A stretch of DNA of 64,000 bases from Acidobacteriota bacterium (GTDB lineage: Bacteria; Acidobacteriota; Blastocatellia; Pyrinomonadales; Pyrinomonadaceae): contig CP065000.1 of assembly GCA_016700075.1 (NCBI GenBank), positions 62,001-126,000 of the forward strand. The letters are read 5' to 3'. The notes below the pieces were generated by a model that saw nothing but the letters and a program-made list of their open reading frames with translations, was not told the origin of the DNA and made no database searches. Shown here in pieces: positions 25,098 through 33,988 of the stretch; the stretch's first letter is position 1; every line of letters begins with the position of its first letter. Position numbers and translations under genes: made by a program.

Positions 25098-25730
25098 ATG
25101 CCAGTCTGCAAGAAATGCCTCAAGTCCTTTGTCCGTAAGCGGGTGCGATACAAGCTGTTTGATCACCTTGAAGGGAATTGTTGCAACGTCAGCTCCGGCC
25201 AAGGCACAGTCCACAATGTGCATCGGATGCCGTATTGACGCCGCCAAAACCTCTGTTGCGAAGCCGTAATTGTCATAGATCTGAACAATGTCGCGGATGA
25301 GCTGCATACCATCTTGCGAGATGTCGTCGAGTCTTCCGATGAAAGGTGAGATGTAGGTAGCACCCGCTTTGGCCGCAAGAAGGGCTTGAGCAGCCGAAAA
25401 ACAAAGTGTGACGTTTACTTTTGTACCTTCGGCCCTGAAGATCCGGGTTGCTTTGAGGCCTTCGAGCGTCAGCGGGCACTTAATGACCACGTTATGAGCG
25501 ATCTTTGCCAACTCACGCCCTTCTGCCAACATCCCATCTGCATCCAGAGCGGTAACCTCGGCTGAAACGTCGCCATCCACGAGCTCACATATCTTACGGA
25601 TATGTTCTGCGAAATCTACATCACCTTCTTTGGCGACCAGAGACGGATTCGTGGTTACGCCGTCGATAAGGCCGAGTTCGCTCGCTTCTTTGATCTCATT
25701 AAGGTTCGCGGTATCAATAAAGAATTTCAT
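25080..25730 (-). CDS. tal: Transaldolase, short type
   Basis: 216 residues, the length of the compact TalC/MipB group. The pattern MKFFIDTANLNEI, then GVTTNPSLVAKEG, is diagnostic. The Schiff-base lysine is Lys84 in NVVIKCPLTLEG (most relatives have VVKIPMT). ATYISPFIGRLDDI follows. It links sedoheptulose 7-phosphate plus glyceraldehyde 3-phosphate with erythrose 4-phosphate plus fructose 6-phosphate; a fructose-6-phosphate aldolase function is the alternative in this subgroup. It is last in the hslV operon. Confidence 0.9.
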   Translation of the reverse strand: MKFFIDTANLNEIKEASELGLIDGVTTNPSLVAKEGDVDFAEHIRKICELVDGDVSAEVTALDADGMLAEGRELAKIAHNVVIKCPLTLEGLKATRIFRAEGTKVNVTLCFSAAQALLAAKAGATYISPFIGRLDDISQDGMQLIRDIVQIYDNYGFATEVLAASIRHPMHIVDCALAGADVATIPFKVIKQLVSHPLTDKGLEAFLADWHKSGRS

Positions 25731-25739
25731 AGTTCCAGG

Positions 25740-26384
25740 TTAAGACGTGGTTCTTTGTACAACAGGATTACTGAGTATCCCGATCCCTTCGATCTCAACG
25801 GTACACACGTCGCCCTGCGATAAGGTTGAGACGCCGGCGGGAGTACCTGTTGCAATAATGTCGCCCGGGTAGAGGGTCATTTGATTTGAAATATATCGTA
25901 TTAGCTCGTCAACCGGAAATACCATTTGCGAAGTTCTTCCGCTTTGCTTCAATTCACCGTTCACCCTAACTGTTACGTTAAGGTCGCTGACGTCGATTTC
26001 GGCCGCGATGTGCGGGCCTATCGGGCAAAAAGTATCAAAAGACTTTGCTCTGGCGAATTGAACGTCCTTTTTCTGCAGGTCTCTTGCCGTGACATCATTG
26101 AGACAAGTGTATCCACGAATATAAGGTGTTACATCAGCTGATGGCTGTAACATTCTGCAAATACTGGATATAATGACCGCGAGTTCTCCTTCATGTTCTA
26201 CTTGAGCACTTTGATCGGGAATCACGATGCTTTCGCCATCGAAGATAAGCGAAGATGGTGCTTTCAAAAAGAGAAGCGGCTCCGAAGGCACTGCATTTCC
26301 CAATTCAGCCGCATGGTCGGCGTAGTTTCTGCCAACACAAACGATCTTTGAAGGCCTAAAATCTGCGTCTATGGATATTTTCAT
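25740..26384 (-). CDS. Fumarylacetoacetate hydrolase (FAH) family protein
   Basis: 214 residues. ATG at 26384 lies 4 bases after the preceding stop and gives MKISIDADFRPSKIVCVGRN, the normal family beginning. Metal-binding positions are found in VEHEGELAVII and LNDVTARDLQ, followed by KSFDTFCPIGPHI and DIIATGTPAGVS. Members hydrolyse acylpyruvates such as fumarylpyruvate or decarboxylate oxaloacetate; the substrate is not determined here. It is fourth in the hslV-hslU operon, 9 bases before tal. Confidence 0.9.
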   Translation of the reverse strand: MKISIDADFRPSKIVCVGRNYADHAAELGNAVPSEPLLFLKAPSSLIFDGESIVIPDQSAQVEHEGELAVIISSICRMLQPSADVTPYIRGYTCLNDVTARDLQKKDVQFARAKSFDTFCPIGPHIAAEIDVSDLNVTVRVNGELKQSGRTSQMVFPVDELIRYISNQMTLYPGDIIATGTPAGVSTLSQGDVCTVEIEGIGILSNPVVQRTTS

Positions 26385-26388
26385 TGGC

Positions 26389-27504
26389 TCAAGGGGCAAC
26401 ATCCGAGACGATGTCGGACGGAATGCTGACATTTCCAAACTTGTCGATGGCGGTGATGTAGTAGAAATAGGTCTTTCCCGGTTCCACCTTCTCGTCGCGG
26501 TATAGGTTTTCGGTCAGAGGCTTGTCGGTTAGACGCAGCCATTCGGGTTTAGGCAATTGTGGATCAGTTGATCTGTAAATATGGTACCCGATGACGTCCA
26601 ATTCGGGGTTTGCGGCAAAAAAGATCGACATTGTTCCCGGGGCGGCCGCGATCGTTATTGCCGTAGGCTGTGAGGGAGGAAAAGTATCGACAGCTCTGAA
26701 CCTAACGATCGCAGATTCGCGGCTCTCGACCGGTTCTGCCTGAAGACCGACCGAAACCGCACGAACAAAGTAGAAATAGTCCTTTTCAAATTCAAACAGC
26801 TCGTCATCGTAATTCGTCGCCGGAATCGGCGTAGAATTCAGTAGGCGAGCGGACTCCTGCATCGATGCAGATCGATAGACGTTGTACCCGAGAATACTGA
26901 CGGGGCTGCCGTCGATATTAGTGACGGGTGCTTGCCATCGCAAACGGACAGCCTCCTGGCTCGCTTCTGCGGTCAGTTCTAGGGGATGTCCCGCGACCTT
27001 TGCAGCCGGCTCTATTACGAGAGCGTTAGAGAATGCGGCTTTTTGCCCCGCGGCGTTTGCCAGTCTTACCGCGTAACGAAGACGGACCGATTGCCCTGTG
27101 AACTGAATGTTGTCGCGATGGATTATTTCCTTGAGCCCGAAATCACTGTCATCGATCCTGAGCGCGGCGATCAGCGTTGCTCTATCGGCGAAATCCTGTT
27201 CAGACAGTTCTAGTTTCGCCGAAACGGGTTCGGCCAGGCGATAGATGTCAGCACGCTGAATATGGAGCACGCTGCCCTTTGGGGCATTTCGTGCCGGCAT
27301 TTTCCATGACAAGACTATTTGGTCGCCTCGTTGGAAGCCGCTCAGTTCTACTCTCTGCTGAACCCGTTCCCGCGGCGGTATCGGTGCCCCGCGTTTGCCG
27401 CACGCAGCGGCCAGCACCAAAGCAGCTAAAAGCATTGTGATCCCGGCGTTTCCGCCGGACAGACGAGCTACATTGCGAAATGTGGAGCTGTAATACTGGG
27501 GCAT
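26389..27504 (-). CDS. Lipoprotein with fibronectin type III domains
   Basis: 371 residues. The signal segment ITMLLAALVLAAACGKRGAP has a lipobox AAAC at about residues 32-35, followed by a short Pro/Arg linker. Three FN3-like repeats follow; the second and third contain LRWQAPVTNIDG / GYNVYRS and GYHIYRS / YFYYITAIDKFGN. Such lipoproteins are anchored in the periplasm or outer membrane and usually bind proteins or glycans. It begins 2 bases after hslU and ends just before the FAH gene, so it is cotranscribed with the protease genes for no obvious functional reason. Confidence 0.8.
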   Translation of the reverse strand: MPQYYSSTFRNVARLSGGNAGITMLLAALVLAAACGKRGAPIPPRERVQQRVELSGFQRGDQIVLSWKMPARNAPKGSVLHIQRADIYRLAEPVSAKLELSEQDFADRATLIAALRIDDSDFGLKEIIHRDNIQFTGQSVRLRYAVRLANAAGQKAAFSNALVIEPAAKVAGHPLELTAEASQEAVRLRWQAPVTNIDGSPVSILGYNVYRSASMQESARLLNSTPIPATNYDDELFEFEKDYFYFVRAVSVGLQAEPVESRESAIVRFRAVDTFPPSQPTAITIAAAPGTMSIFFAANPELDVIGYHIYRSTDPQLPKPEWLRLTDKPLTENLYRDEKVEPGKTYFYYITAIDKFGNVSIPSDIVSDVAP

Positions 27505-27506
27505 GC

Positions 27507-28910
27507 TCAGAGAATGTACTGCCTGAGATCGCGGTCTTCGACCAATACGGAGACCTTTTCATTGACGTAGGCGGCATCAATTATTTGCCGTGAGCCGGAA
27601 AGTTCGGAACCGGCGAAACTTATATCTTCCAGGATCTTTTCAACAAGCGTATGCAGCCTTCGAGCACCTATATTTTCGGTCGATTTATTGATCTCCTCCG
27701 TGAATTCCGCAATGCGGTCGATCGCATCGTCCGTGAACTCGAGCTCCACCTCCTCGGTTCTCAATAGTGCCTGATACTGTTTGATCAGGGAATTTTTCGG
27801 CTGCGTCAATATCCGCTTAAGGTCGTAGATCGTAAGCGACTCAAGCTCGACACGGATCGGAAATCGTCCCTGCAGTTCCGGGATCAGATCTGCCGGCTTT
27901 GAGACGTGAAAGGCTCCGGCGGCGATGAAAAGGATGTGGTCAGTACTCAACATGCCGTATTTCGTATTGACATTCGTCCCTTCAACGATCGGCAGCAAGT
28001 CGCGCTGTACGCCTTCGCGTGAAACATCGGGCCCGGAGCTTGATCCGCTCTGGCGGCCCGCAACCTTGTCTATTTCGTCCAGAAAGACTATCCCGCTAGC
28101 TTGGGCCTTTTGCAGTGCCTTTTGAGTGATCGATTCAGAATCGACCAAATTCTCTTGCTCCTCACGGATAAAATATTGCCTTGCTTCGCCTACCGAGACT
28201 TTCTTGTGAACGGTTTTGGAAGGGAACATGTTGCCGAGCATGTCACGGAGGTTAACGCCCATTTCCTCCATGCCCTGACCACCGACAAAGTCGATAGATG
28301 CATTTGGCCTTTCTTGGACATTTATCTCGATCAGGCGTTCCTCCAACTGGCCGGCCTTTAGCTGTTCACGGAGCTTTTCCCGGGTCCGTTCGTTTGACCT
28401 GCGGTCCGCTTCTGATTCCATGCTGTCCGGCATGGAATAGCCGTAGTCATTACGTGGAAGCAAAATATCCAGTATCCGGTCTTCGGCATTCTGCTCGGCG
28501 CGCAGCCTGACATCTTCAAAGGCTGACTGCCGCTCCATGTCGACAGCGACGTCGGCTAATTCACGGATCATGCTCTCAACGTCCCGGCCGACATATCCTA
28601 CTTCGGTAAACTTTGAAGCTTCGACCTTTACGAACGGTGAGTCCGCGAGTTTTGCCAGTCTGCGTGCGATCTCGGTCTTACCAACGCCGGTAGATCCGAT
28701 CATTAAGATATTCTTAGGAAGAACGTCCTCTGCGATCTCCGACGGTAATTTCTGGCGGCGAATACGGTTTCGCAGAGCAACGGCGACCGCCTTTTTGGCG
28801 GCATTCTGTCCGACAACATATCGATCCAGTTCTTCAACGATCTGACGCGGGGTCATCTCGTCAAGTTTTGCTTTTGCCGCCGCTGTTTGCCCGCCTAAAT
28901 AGATCGCCAT
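27507..28910 (-). CDS. hslU: HslU ATPase of the HslUV protease
   Basis: 467 residues. An AAA+ unfoldase that feeds substrates to HslV. Walker A reads GSTGVGKTE (usually GPTGVGKTE), followed by VEASKFTEVGYVGRDVESMI with the pore GYVG motif. An intermediate domain (about 110-240) holds the ERP-rich part, Walker B is IVFLDEIDK, and the C-terminal domain ends in LRQYIL, the tail that docks into HslV. It lies 10 bases after hslV in the same operon. Confidence 0.96.
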   Translation of the reverse strand: MAIYLGGQTAAAKAKLDEMTPRQIVEELDRYVVGQNAAKKAVAVALRNRIRRQKLPSEIAEDVLPKNILMIGSTGVGKTEIARRLAKLADSPFVKVEASKFTEVGYVGRDVESMIRELADVAVDMERQSAFEDVRLRAEQNAEDRILDILLPRNDYGYSMPDSMESEADRRSNERTREKLREQLKAGQLEERLIEINVQERPNASIDFVGGQGMEEMGVNLRDMLGNMFPSKTVHKKVSVGEARQYFIREEQENLVDSESITQKALQKAQASGIVFLDEIDKVAGRQSGSSSGPDVSREGVQRDLLPIVEGTNVNTKYGMLSTDHILFIAAGAFHVSKPADLIPELQGRFPIRVELESLTIYDLKRILTQPKNSLIKQYQALLRTEEVELEFTDDAIDRIAEFTEEINKSTENIGARRLHTLVEKILEDISFAGSELSGSRQIIDAAYVNEKVSVLVEDRDLRQYIL

Positions 28911-28920
28911 GTGAATAGTT

Positions 28921-29472
28921 CTAAATTTCCTCTACCGTGAGTTCCGAATTGGTGTAAATGCAGACGTCTGACGCGATCCTGAGCGACTCCTCAGCGATCT
29001 CGCGAGCCGAAAGTTGTGTGTGCTTGGCCAACGCTCGAGCGGCCGAAAGCGCATACATGCTGCCCGACCCGATAGCGAGGATCCCGTCATCCGCGGCGAT
29101 CACGTCACCTTTGCCCGATACCAAAAAAGCATCGTCTTTGTCGGCCACGATCAAGAGGGCCTCTAGATTCCGAAGGTATTTGTCAGTGCGCCAATCCTTA
29201 CTCAGTTCGATCGCCGCCCGCTCCAATTGGCGCTGGAATTGTTCAAGTTTCGACTCGAACCTCGTCAGAAGGGCAAACGCATCGGCCGTCGAGCCCGCAA
29301 ATCCCGCCACAATGCTGCCCCCGGCCAACTTTCTGATCTTTCTTGCAGTGGCTTTTATAACTGTGTCGCCGAGCGTGACCTGGCCGTCAGCCGCAATTGC
29401 GGTACTGTTTCCCCGTTTTACCAGTATAACGGTTGTCGAGCGGAACTTGCCGTCGATGACATTAGCAGACAT
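28921..29472 (-). CDS. hslV: HslV protease subunit
   Basis: 183 residues. A Thr-type proteasome-like peptidase. A propeptide of 12 residues (MSANVIDGKFRS) would be removed to expose the N-terminal catalytic Thr of TTVILVKRG. AADGQVTLGDTVIKATARKI and AGFAGSTADAFALLTRFE are the family signatures. It is the first gene of a five-gene minus-strand operon (hslV, hslU, FN3 lipoprotein, FAH, tal). Confidence 0.96.
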   Translation of the reverse strand: MSANVIDGKFRSTTVILVKRGNSTAIAADGQVTLGDTVIKATARKIRKLAGGSIVAGFAGSTADAFALLTRFESKLEQFQRQLERAAIELSKDWRTDKYLRNLEALLIVADKDDAFLVSGKGDVIAADDGILAIGSGSMYALSAARALAKHTQLSAREIAEESLRIASDVCIYTNSELTVEEI

Positions 29473-29550
29473 AAAAAAGTATGATAAGTCTTTGGAAACA
29501 AATGCTCAAATTGACATCGCTCGGGCATTTGTCCGAACATTGAATGGTCA

Positions 29551-30288
29551 ATGGTGCGCCGCCCTAGGATCGGAATAACAACTCGCCTTGAACTTAGTAC
29601 CGGAAGGTACTACCTCGACAGGCGTTATTGCACAGCGGTTGAGGCATCTGGCGGTATTCCGATCTTGATCCCGCTGATACCGACAACCGAGTTTGTTCGG
29701 CAGATGATTGATTGCGTTGACGGGCTTTTGCTGCCCGGCAGCAACACGGATGTTGATCCGTCGTATTACGGTGAGGAACCTGAGCCTCTATTAGGAACGG
29801 TGATTCCCGAGAAGGACGAAACTGACCTTCTAGCTTTGCGGTTTGCGGAAGAGAATGCCCTTCCGATCCTCGCTATTTGCTTTGGAATGCAGGTGCTAAA
29901 TGTTTTCCGCGGTGGATCGCTAATTCAGGACATGGCGTCCGGCGGATTAACCACGCTAAAGCACGATCAAGGTATGCCATATGAGCGGAATTCACACTCA
30001 GTTTCGATCGAGGCGGACTCCATGCTTTCAAGATTAGATCCCGTGCGCTCTGCTGACGGGGAAATTAGGGTGAACTCTTCGCATCACCAGGCGATAAAGA
30101 GCGTTGGACGCGATCTTGCGGCAGTTGCTTGGGCATCCGATGGGGTGATAGAGGCCATCGAAGACACACGCAACGGCAGATGGGCTTTGGGCGTGCAATG
30201 GCATCCGGAAATGACGTTTGACCATGACCCGGTCTCAAAGGAAATATTTAAAGTGTTTGTTGAGATATCGCGAAATAGAACAGCATAA
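29551..30288 (+). CDS. Class I glutamine amidotransferase, PuuD/peptidase C26 family
   Basis: 245 residues. The triad is visible: nucleophile Cys in LAICFGMQVLNVFRGG (family consensus has CRGxQ), His and Glu in GVQWHPEM. LLPGSNTDVDPSYYGEEP is the substrate-side signature of gamma-glutamyl-gamma-aminobutyrate hydrolases. These enzymes hydrolyse gamma-glutamyl amides, often in polyamine breakdown; no puu genes are nearby, so the substrate is open. It diverges from hslV. Confidence 0.88.
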   Translation: MVRRPRIGITTRLELSTGRYYLDRRYCTAVEASGGIPILIPLIPTTEFVRQMIDCVDGLLLPGSNTDVDPSYYGEEPEPLLGTVIPEKDETDLLALRFAEENALPILAICFGMQVLNVFRGGSLIQDMASGGLTTLKHDQGMPYERNSHSVSIEADSMLSRLDPVRSADGEIRVNSSHHQAIKSVGRDLAAVAWASDGVIEAIEDTRNGRWALGVQWHPEMTFDHDPVSKEIFKVFVEISRNRTA

Positions 30289-30341
30289 GTGTCACAGATT
30301 GAATAGGTTGCGTATGATATGTGAGGTGAAGGATTAAATAT

Positions 30342-30722
30342 ATGGGAAACCCCTATTTACTCGGGATAATGACTTGGCTCTTACCGGGAAGCGGCTACAT
30401 CGTGCAGGGAAGGTTTGTTCGCGGTGCGATTATTGCCGGTACAGTTTGGCTCATGTTCGTGATCGCATTGATCAGCGGTGGATCCCATTACCCTGGATTT
30501 TCGTTTCAGGACGGGCAGCTGTTGTACCTATTGAATGTATTTGCCCGCATTGGAAATGGCTTAGGCGGGATCGTGAGTTTTCTGATGTCGTCGACACCGT
30601 CCCCTCAGGTTGCCGCGTTGGCTACCTTCGAGTATGGCGGCCGCTTCCTGGAGGTCGCGGGACTGCTAAACTACCTTGCCGCTATTGATGTAGCTGATAT
30701 TGCCGCCGGGAGGAAAAAATGA
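30342..30722 (+). CDS. Small membrane protein, DUF6677-like
   Basis: 126 residues with an N-terminal LGIMTWLLPGSGYIVQGRF motif followed by hydrophobic segments at about 28-47, 58-80 and 105-120. Proteins with this start in acidobacterial genomes are grouped as DUF6677, which is my best guess. AAGGA is about 9 bases before the ATG. Its stop overlaps the start of a 56-residue membrane protein as ATGA, and recO follows. Function unknown. Confidence 0.65.
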   Translation: MGNPYLLGIMTWLLPGSGYIVQGRFVRGAIIAGTVWLMFVIALISGGSHYPGFSFQDGQLLYLLNVFARIGNGLGGIVSFLMSSTPSPQVAALATFEYGGRFLEVAGLLNYLAAIDVADIAAGRKK

Positions 30723-30889
30723 TCCACTTTCTTTATCTCGTCGGTTTTGCTTTGTTCGTCTCGATCGCTTTCGCTGTTTTTTTTAGTGGTGACCTGAAAG
30801 GCCGTATCCTCCACGGACTGAAAGTTTTTGGACAGTTCCTTGGCATCAGCCTGCTATTGGCATGGGTCTTTTATTTTATTCCTTGGTAA
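30719..30889 (+). CDS. 56-residue membrane protein
   Basis: A short frame beginning ATG at 30719, overlapping the previous stop (ATGA), and ending TAA at 30889, six bases before recO. It encodes MIHFLYLVGFALFVSIAF and onward: two hydrophobic helices (about 3-22 and 40-54) joined by a short polar loop GDLKGRILHG, ending FIPW. The tight overlap and spacing support a real gene. No function can be assigned. Confidence 0.6.
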   Translation: MIHFLYLVGFALFVSIAFAVFFSGDLKGRILHGLKVFGQFLGISLLLAWVFYFIPW

Positions 30890-30895
30890 ACCACA

Positions 30896-31660
30896 GTGGC
30901 GCTGTTTGAGTCAGACGCAATAATACTTCGTTCATATGATCTGTCTGACGCTGATCGGATAGTCGTAATGCTGACGGCCGATCATGGATTGATCCGGGCG
31001 GTTGCGAAAGGGTCGAAACGTTCAAAGAGCAAGTTCGGAAGCTCACTCGAATTCCTCTCGATCACTTCGGTCGCTTACGCTCAGAAAGAATCTCAAGAAC
31101 TTGCCGGCCTGCGGTCGGTCGAACTTCAGTGGTCATCATTCAGCCTTGCGAGTGATCCTGCGGTGTTGCAGGATATGTCACATTTGACCGAATTGCTGTT
31201 GTCTATGACGCCCGCTCAAGAGCCTAATGAAAAACTCTTTCGCCTTGTCAAGGCCGTCGTTGTAGTTTTGGCAGAGGACACGGGAAAGGTTTTTGCTCTC
31301 CGGCCGTATTTTAAGGTGTGGCTCCTGCGGCTTGCAGGGTATTTGCCGGACCTGAACAGGTGTGACGTATGCGGCACGCGAATCGCGGATGACGCCGAAT
31401 CCGATATCACTGCTGCCTCGCAAATTATCTGCGGACAATGCATCAGATCTAAGGACAAATTGCGCTCGGGAGCTCTTAAGATCGCGCGGTATTTACTGAA
31501 ACAACATCCAGGTGTTTTTTGCCGACAGATCTCGGGAGCCGTGCCCGCCGAATTGAGTAGTCTTGAGGGTATCGCCGACAGGCTCTTGGAAGGGGCATTG
31601 GGCAAACCTTTCGGAACAATTCGCGGAATTAGGTCGTTATCTGCAAAGGAATTGAATTAA
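30896..31660 (+). CDS. recO: DNA repair protein RecO
   Basis: 254 residues, GTG start. The N-terminal OB fold carries AIILRSYDLSDADRIVVMLT, then GLIRAVAKGSKRSKSKFGS. The helical part has a zinc knuckle CDVCG about 25-30 residues before CGQC. RecO loads RecA at gaps with RecF and RecR and promotes annealing. It lies between the small membrane proteins and lptFG, with only 2 bases before the latter. Confidence 0.92.
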   Translation: MALFESDAIILRSYDLSDADRIVVMLTADHGLIRAVAKGSKRSKSKFGSSLEFLSITSVAYAQKESQELAGLRSVELQWSSFSLASDPAVLQDMSHLTELLLSMTPAQEPNEKLFRLVKAVVVVLAEDTGKVFALRPYFKVWLLRLAGYLPDLNRCDVCGTRIADDAESDITAASQIICGQCIRSKDKLRSGALKIARYLLKQHPGVFCRQISGAVPAELSSLEGIADRLLEGALGKPFGTIRGIRSLSAKELN

Positions 31661-31662
31661 AG

Positions 31663-33942
31663 ATGGGGCCGATCCTATTCCGATATTTTATTCGTGGAAT
31701 CGTACCCTACTTTTTGTCTGCATGGGTTCTACTCAGCGTTGTTCTGTTCGTACAACAGGCGAGCCGATTTTCTGAGATACTCTTCGATATTGATATACCG
31801 CTCGCTCTAGCGTTCCAGCTTTCGATCGCGTTGATCCCTAACGTTATTTCGTTCACAGCACCGATGGCTCTTCTGGTCGGCACGATCATTGGATTGGCAA
31901 GGCTGGAGGAGGCCCACGAGATAACGGCTGCTATGGCTGCCGGAAACGGGCCATTGCAGATCGTACTTCCTATAGCTCTTTTCGGGTTGGTAGTTTCCGC
32001 TTTTGCATTTATGGTCAACTCGATCGGACTGCCGGCCGCCGCCGCGATGGTTCGATCGGTCGCCACCCAATCGGCCATCAGAAAGCTTGAGGATCCGATC
32101 GAGCCCGGTGTTGTGACCGAAATGGCTGGACTAACGGTTTACGTCGATGAAGGTGATATTGAGAACGGGATCTGGAAACGCATCATGATCTTTAGCGATT
32201 CCAACCCGGATAAAAGAGTGCGTCTGATAACGGCAAACTCCGGGCGGCTCGATGTTTCCGGCGACCGATCAGAACTTGTTCTTGAGCGGGCCTTGGTCAC
32301 TACCTTTCCGGCAGCAGCGGACAGCAAATTTGCCGTTGAAACAGCGGGCGAGGTCAGATTTGGGGTCCAGACGGGAAGGGAGGCACTTTTGAAGCGTCTC
32401 AGTGAAGTAAACCTAACGCCCGAGGAGCTTGGAATATTCGAACTTTCAGAATATGCAGCTGAAAAAGGCGGTTCGGAAAAGATCGAAGCAAGGCTCATTC
32501 AGCAAAGGAGAATATTGCTTTCGGCGGCGCCGGTGTTGTTTTCGATATTGGGTACTTTTGTCGCCTTAAGGGTAAGGCGTCGCGGACGAGGTGTAGGTGT
32601 CCTGGTCTCGCTCGGAATATTGGTCGGGTTTTATCTGCTTACATTTTTCGGCGAACAGCTAGCAAGAACCGGAACGGTTCCTATATATTCGTCGATCCTG
32701 CTCCCAATTGCGGGTTCAATTGCTGCAATTTTCCTGCTCCGTTCAATGCCAAGATCTACGATCGCCGGCGATGTGGCTGACGCGGTCTCATCACGATTTC
32801 GAGGGAGAAGGAAAAGTGACACGCCGTCATTATTCGACCGGATACTCGACGTCTCTTCCGGCATCAGAGACTTCGAATTTTCAGTCGCACTTGTAAAACA
32901 CTATGTGACGTCGGTGATCTTTTTGACCGTCATATTTTTGGTGTTCACCGCCTTTGAGCTTTGGAAGTTCGCGGGAGCAATGGAAGGAGGGATAGTTCTG
33001 CTGTTGAAATATCTTCTTTTCATGATCCCATACGTCTATCTTCAGATCGCACCGATCTCTGCAATGCTGGCCGCATTGACCACTTATGCAATAAAGTCAG
33101 GTCAAAACGAGGTGGTAGCCTGGGCAAGCAGCGGTGTCAGCGGATACCGCCTAATAGTGCCCGGCGTATTAGTAATGCTGGGTATTGGGCTGCTAAATTT
33201 TGCTATCGCTGACGTGATCTCGCCCGAAATGAACAAGCAGCAAGACGAATTGCGCAGCGCGCTGAGGTCAAGGGGCAGCCAAAGCACGCCAAAAGATGGG
33301 CAGTGGCATGTCGGAACTTCGGCTATTTACATGCAGTCCTCCGCAATATTTGCATCTGATAACCATGTAGCATTGGGGACAAATACTACGAGGCAATTGA
33401 CGATAGTTAAGAATGCATTTGGAAGCGACCGGCAACATCTGTACCAGAGCGATGGTGCTTCGTGGTCTTCGGGGAGATACATGTTATCCGGCAAAGTGAA
33501 AGAGCTTAAGATCATCCCGGGGGCTGTCACTGAACGGGAACCCAACGAAGCGTGGCTCGAGGAGATGCGTGATCCCAGTGTGGGGGAACTGGGCAATCCC
33601 AATCATCGATCCCTAAGCGATTTGCGTTCCGTTTTGGAGGAAGGTTCGGCGGACAGCGGGTCTCGGAATTTGCAGATAGCAATTGAGAAACGCTTGTCTG
33701 TTGTGATCCTTCCGCTTTTGTTCGGGTTGATGGCTATCTCATTCGGCCTCAGCCTAAGCAGTAAGGGAAGGGCTTATGCGGTCGCGAAGGCTGTCGGGCT
33801 TTCACTGATCTTTGTACTGGTCTCAGGTGGTGCTGAGCAACTGGGTCGAGCAGGCAGTTTGCCTCCGTTAGTTGCGGTTTGGGGCCCGATCGGTGTGTTC
33901 CTTATGCTTTCAGTTCTTCTGATCTCTCGAATTCGAACATAA
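31663..33942 (+). CDS. Fused LptF-LptG lipopolysaccharide-export permease
   Basis: 759 residues, about twice a normal LptF or LptG. Residues about 1-360 form one YjgP/YjgQ unit: three helices, the FTAPMALLVGTIIGLARL coupling region, a periplasmic jellyroll-like domain (about 150-240) and three helices. Residues about 405-759 repeat the layout, with KHYVTSVIFLTVIFLVFTAF, then YLQIAPISAMLAALTTYAIK, and a final helix set ending LISRIRT. Together they would make the LptFG heterodimer that, with LptB, extracts LPS. The linker (about 362-400) is basic and cytoplasmic. It shows the organism is diderm with LPS or a related lipid. lptA, lptB and lptC are absent here. Confidence 0.88.
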   Translation: MGPILFRYFIRGIVPYFLSAWVLLSVVLFVQQASRFSEILFDIDIPLALAFQLSIALIPNVISFTAPMALLVGTIIGLARLEEAHEITAAMAAGNGPLQIVLPIALFGLVVSAFAFMVNSIGLPAAAAMVRSVATQSAIRKLEDPIEPGVVTEMAGLTVYVDEGDIENGIWKRIMIFSDSNPDKRVRLITANSGRLDVSGDRSELVLERALVTTFPAAADSKFAVETAGEVRFGVQTGREALLKRLSEVNLTPEELGIFELSEYAAEKGGSEKIEARLIQQRRILLSAAPVLFSILGTFVALRVRRRGRGVGVLVSLGILVGFYLLTFFGEQLARTGTVPIYSSILLPIAGSIAAIFLLRSMPRSTIAGDVADAVSSRFRGRRKSDTPSLFDRILDVSSGIRDFEFSVALVKHYVTSVIFLTVIFLVFTAFELWKFAGAMEGGIVLLLKYLLFMIPYVYLQIAPISAMLAALTTYAIKSGQNEVVAWASSGVSGYRLIVPGVLVMLGIGLLNFAIADVISPEMNKQQDELRSALRSRGSQSTPKDGQWHVGTSAIYMQSSAIFASDNHVALGTNTTRQLTIVKNAFGSDRQHLYQSDGASWSSGRYMLSGKVKELKIIPGAVTEREPNEAWLEEMRDPSVGELGNPNHRSLSDLRSVLEEGSADSGSRNLQIAIEKRLSVVILPLLFGLMAISFGLSLSSKGRAYAVAKAVGLSLIFVLVSGGAEQLGRAGSLPPLVAVWGPIGVFLMLSVLLISRIRT

Positions 33943-33970
33943 AAAGGCCGGCGATGAACGCCGGCCTTTT
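33943..33970 (+). terminator. Intrinsic terminator after lptFG
   Basis: AAAGGCCGGCG and CGCCGGCCTTT form a GC-rich stem around a 5-base loop, followed by T residues. It also stands 18 bases after the convergent ahcY stop and can end both transcripts. Confidence 0.9.
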
Positions 33971-33988
33971 GTTAGTTTTGTGCTTGAT

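Noticed and set aside
29511..29550. TTGACA-like box and a small CATTGA/TCAATG inverted repeat before the amidotransferase gene
   Set aside because: No -10 hexamer lies at suitable spacing, and 6-bp arms are expected by chance.
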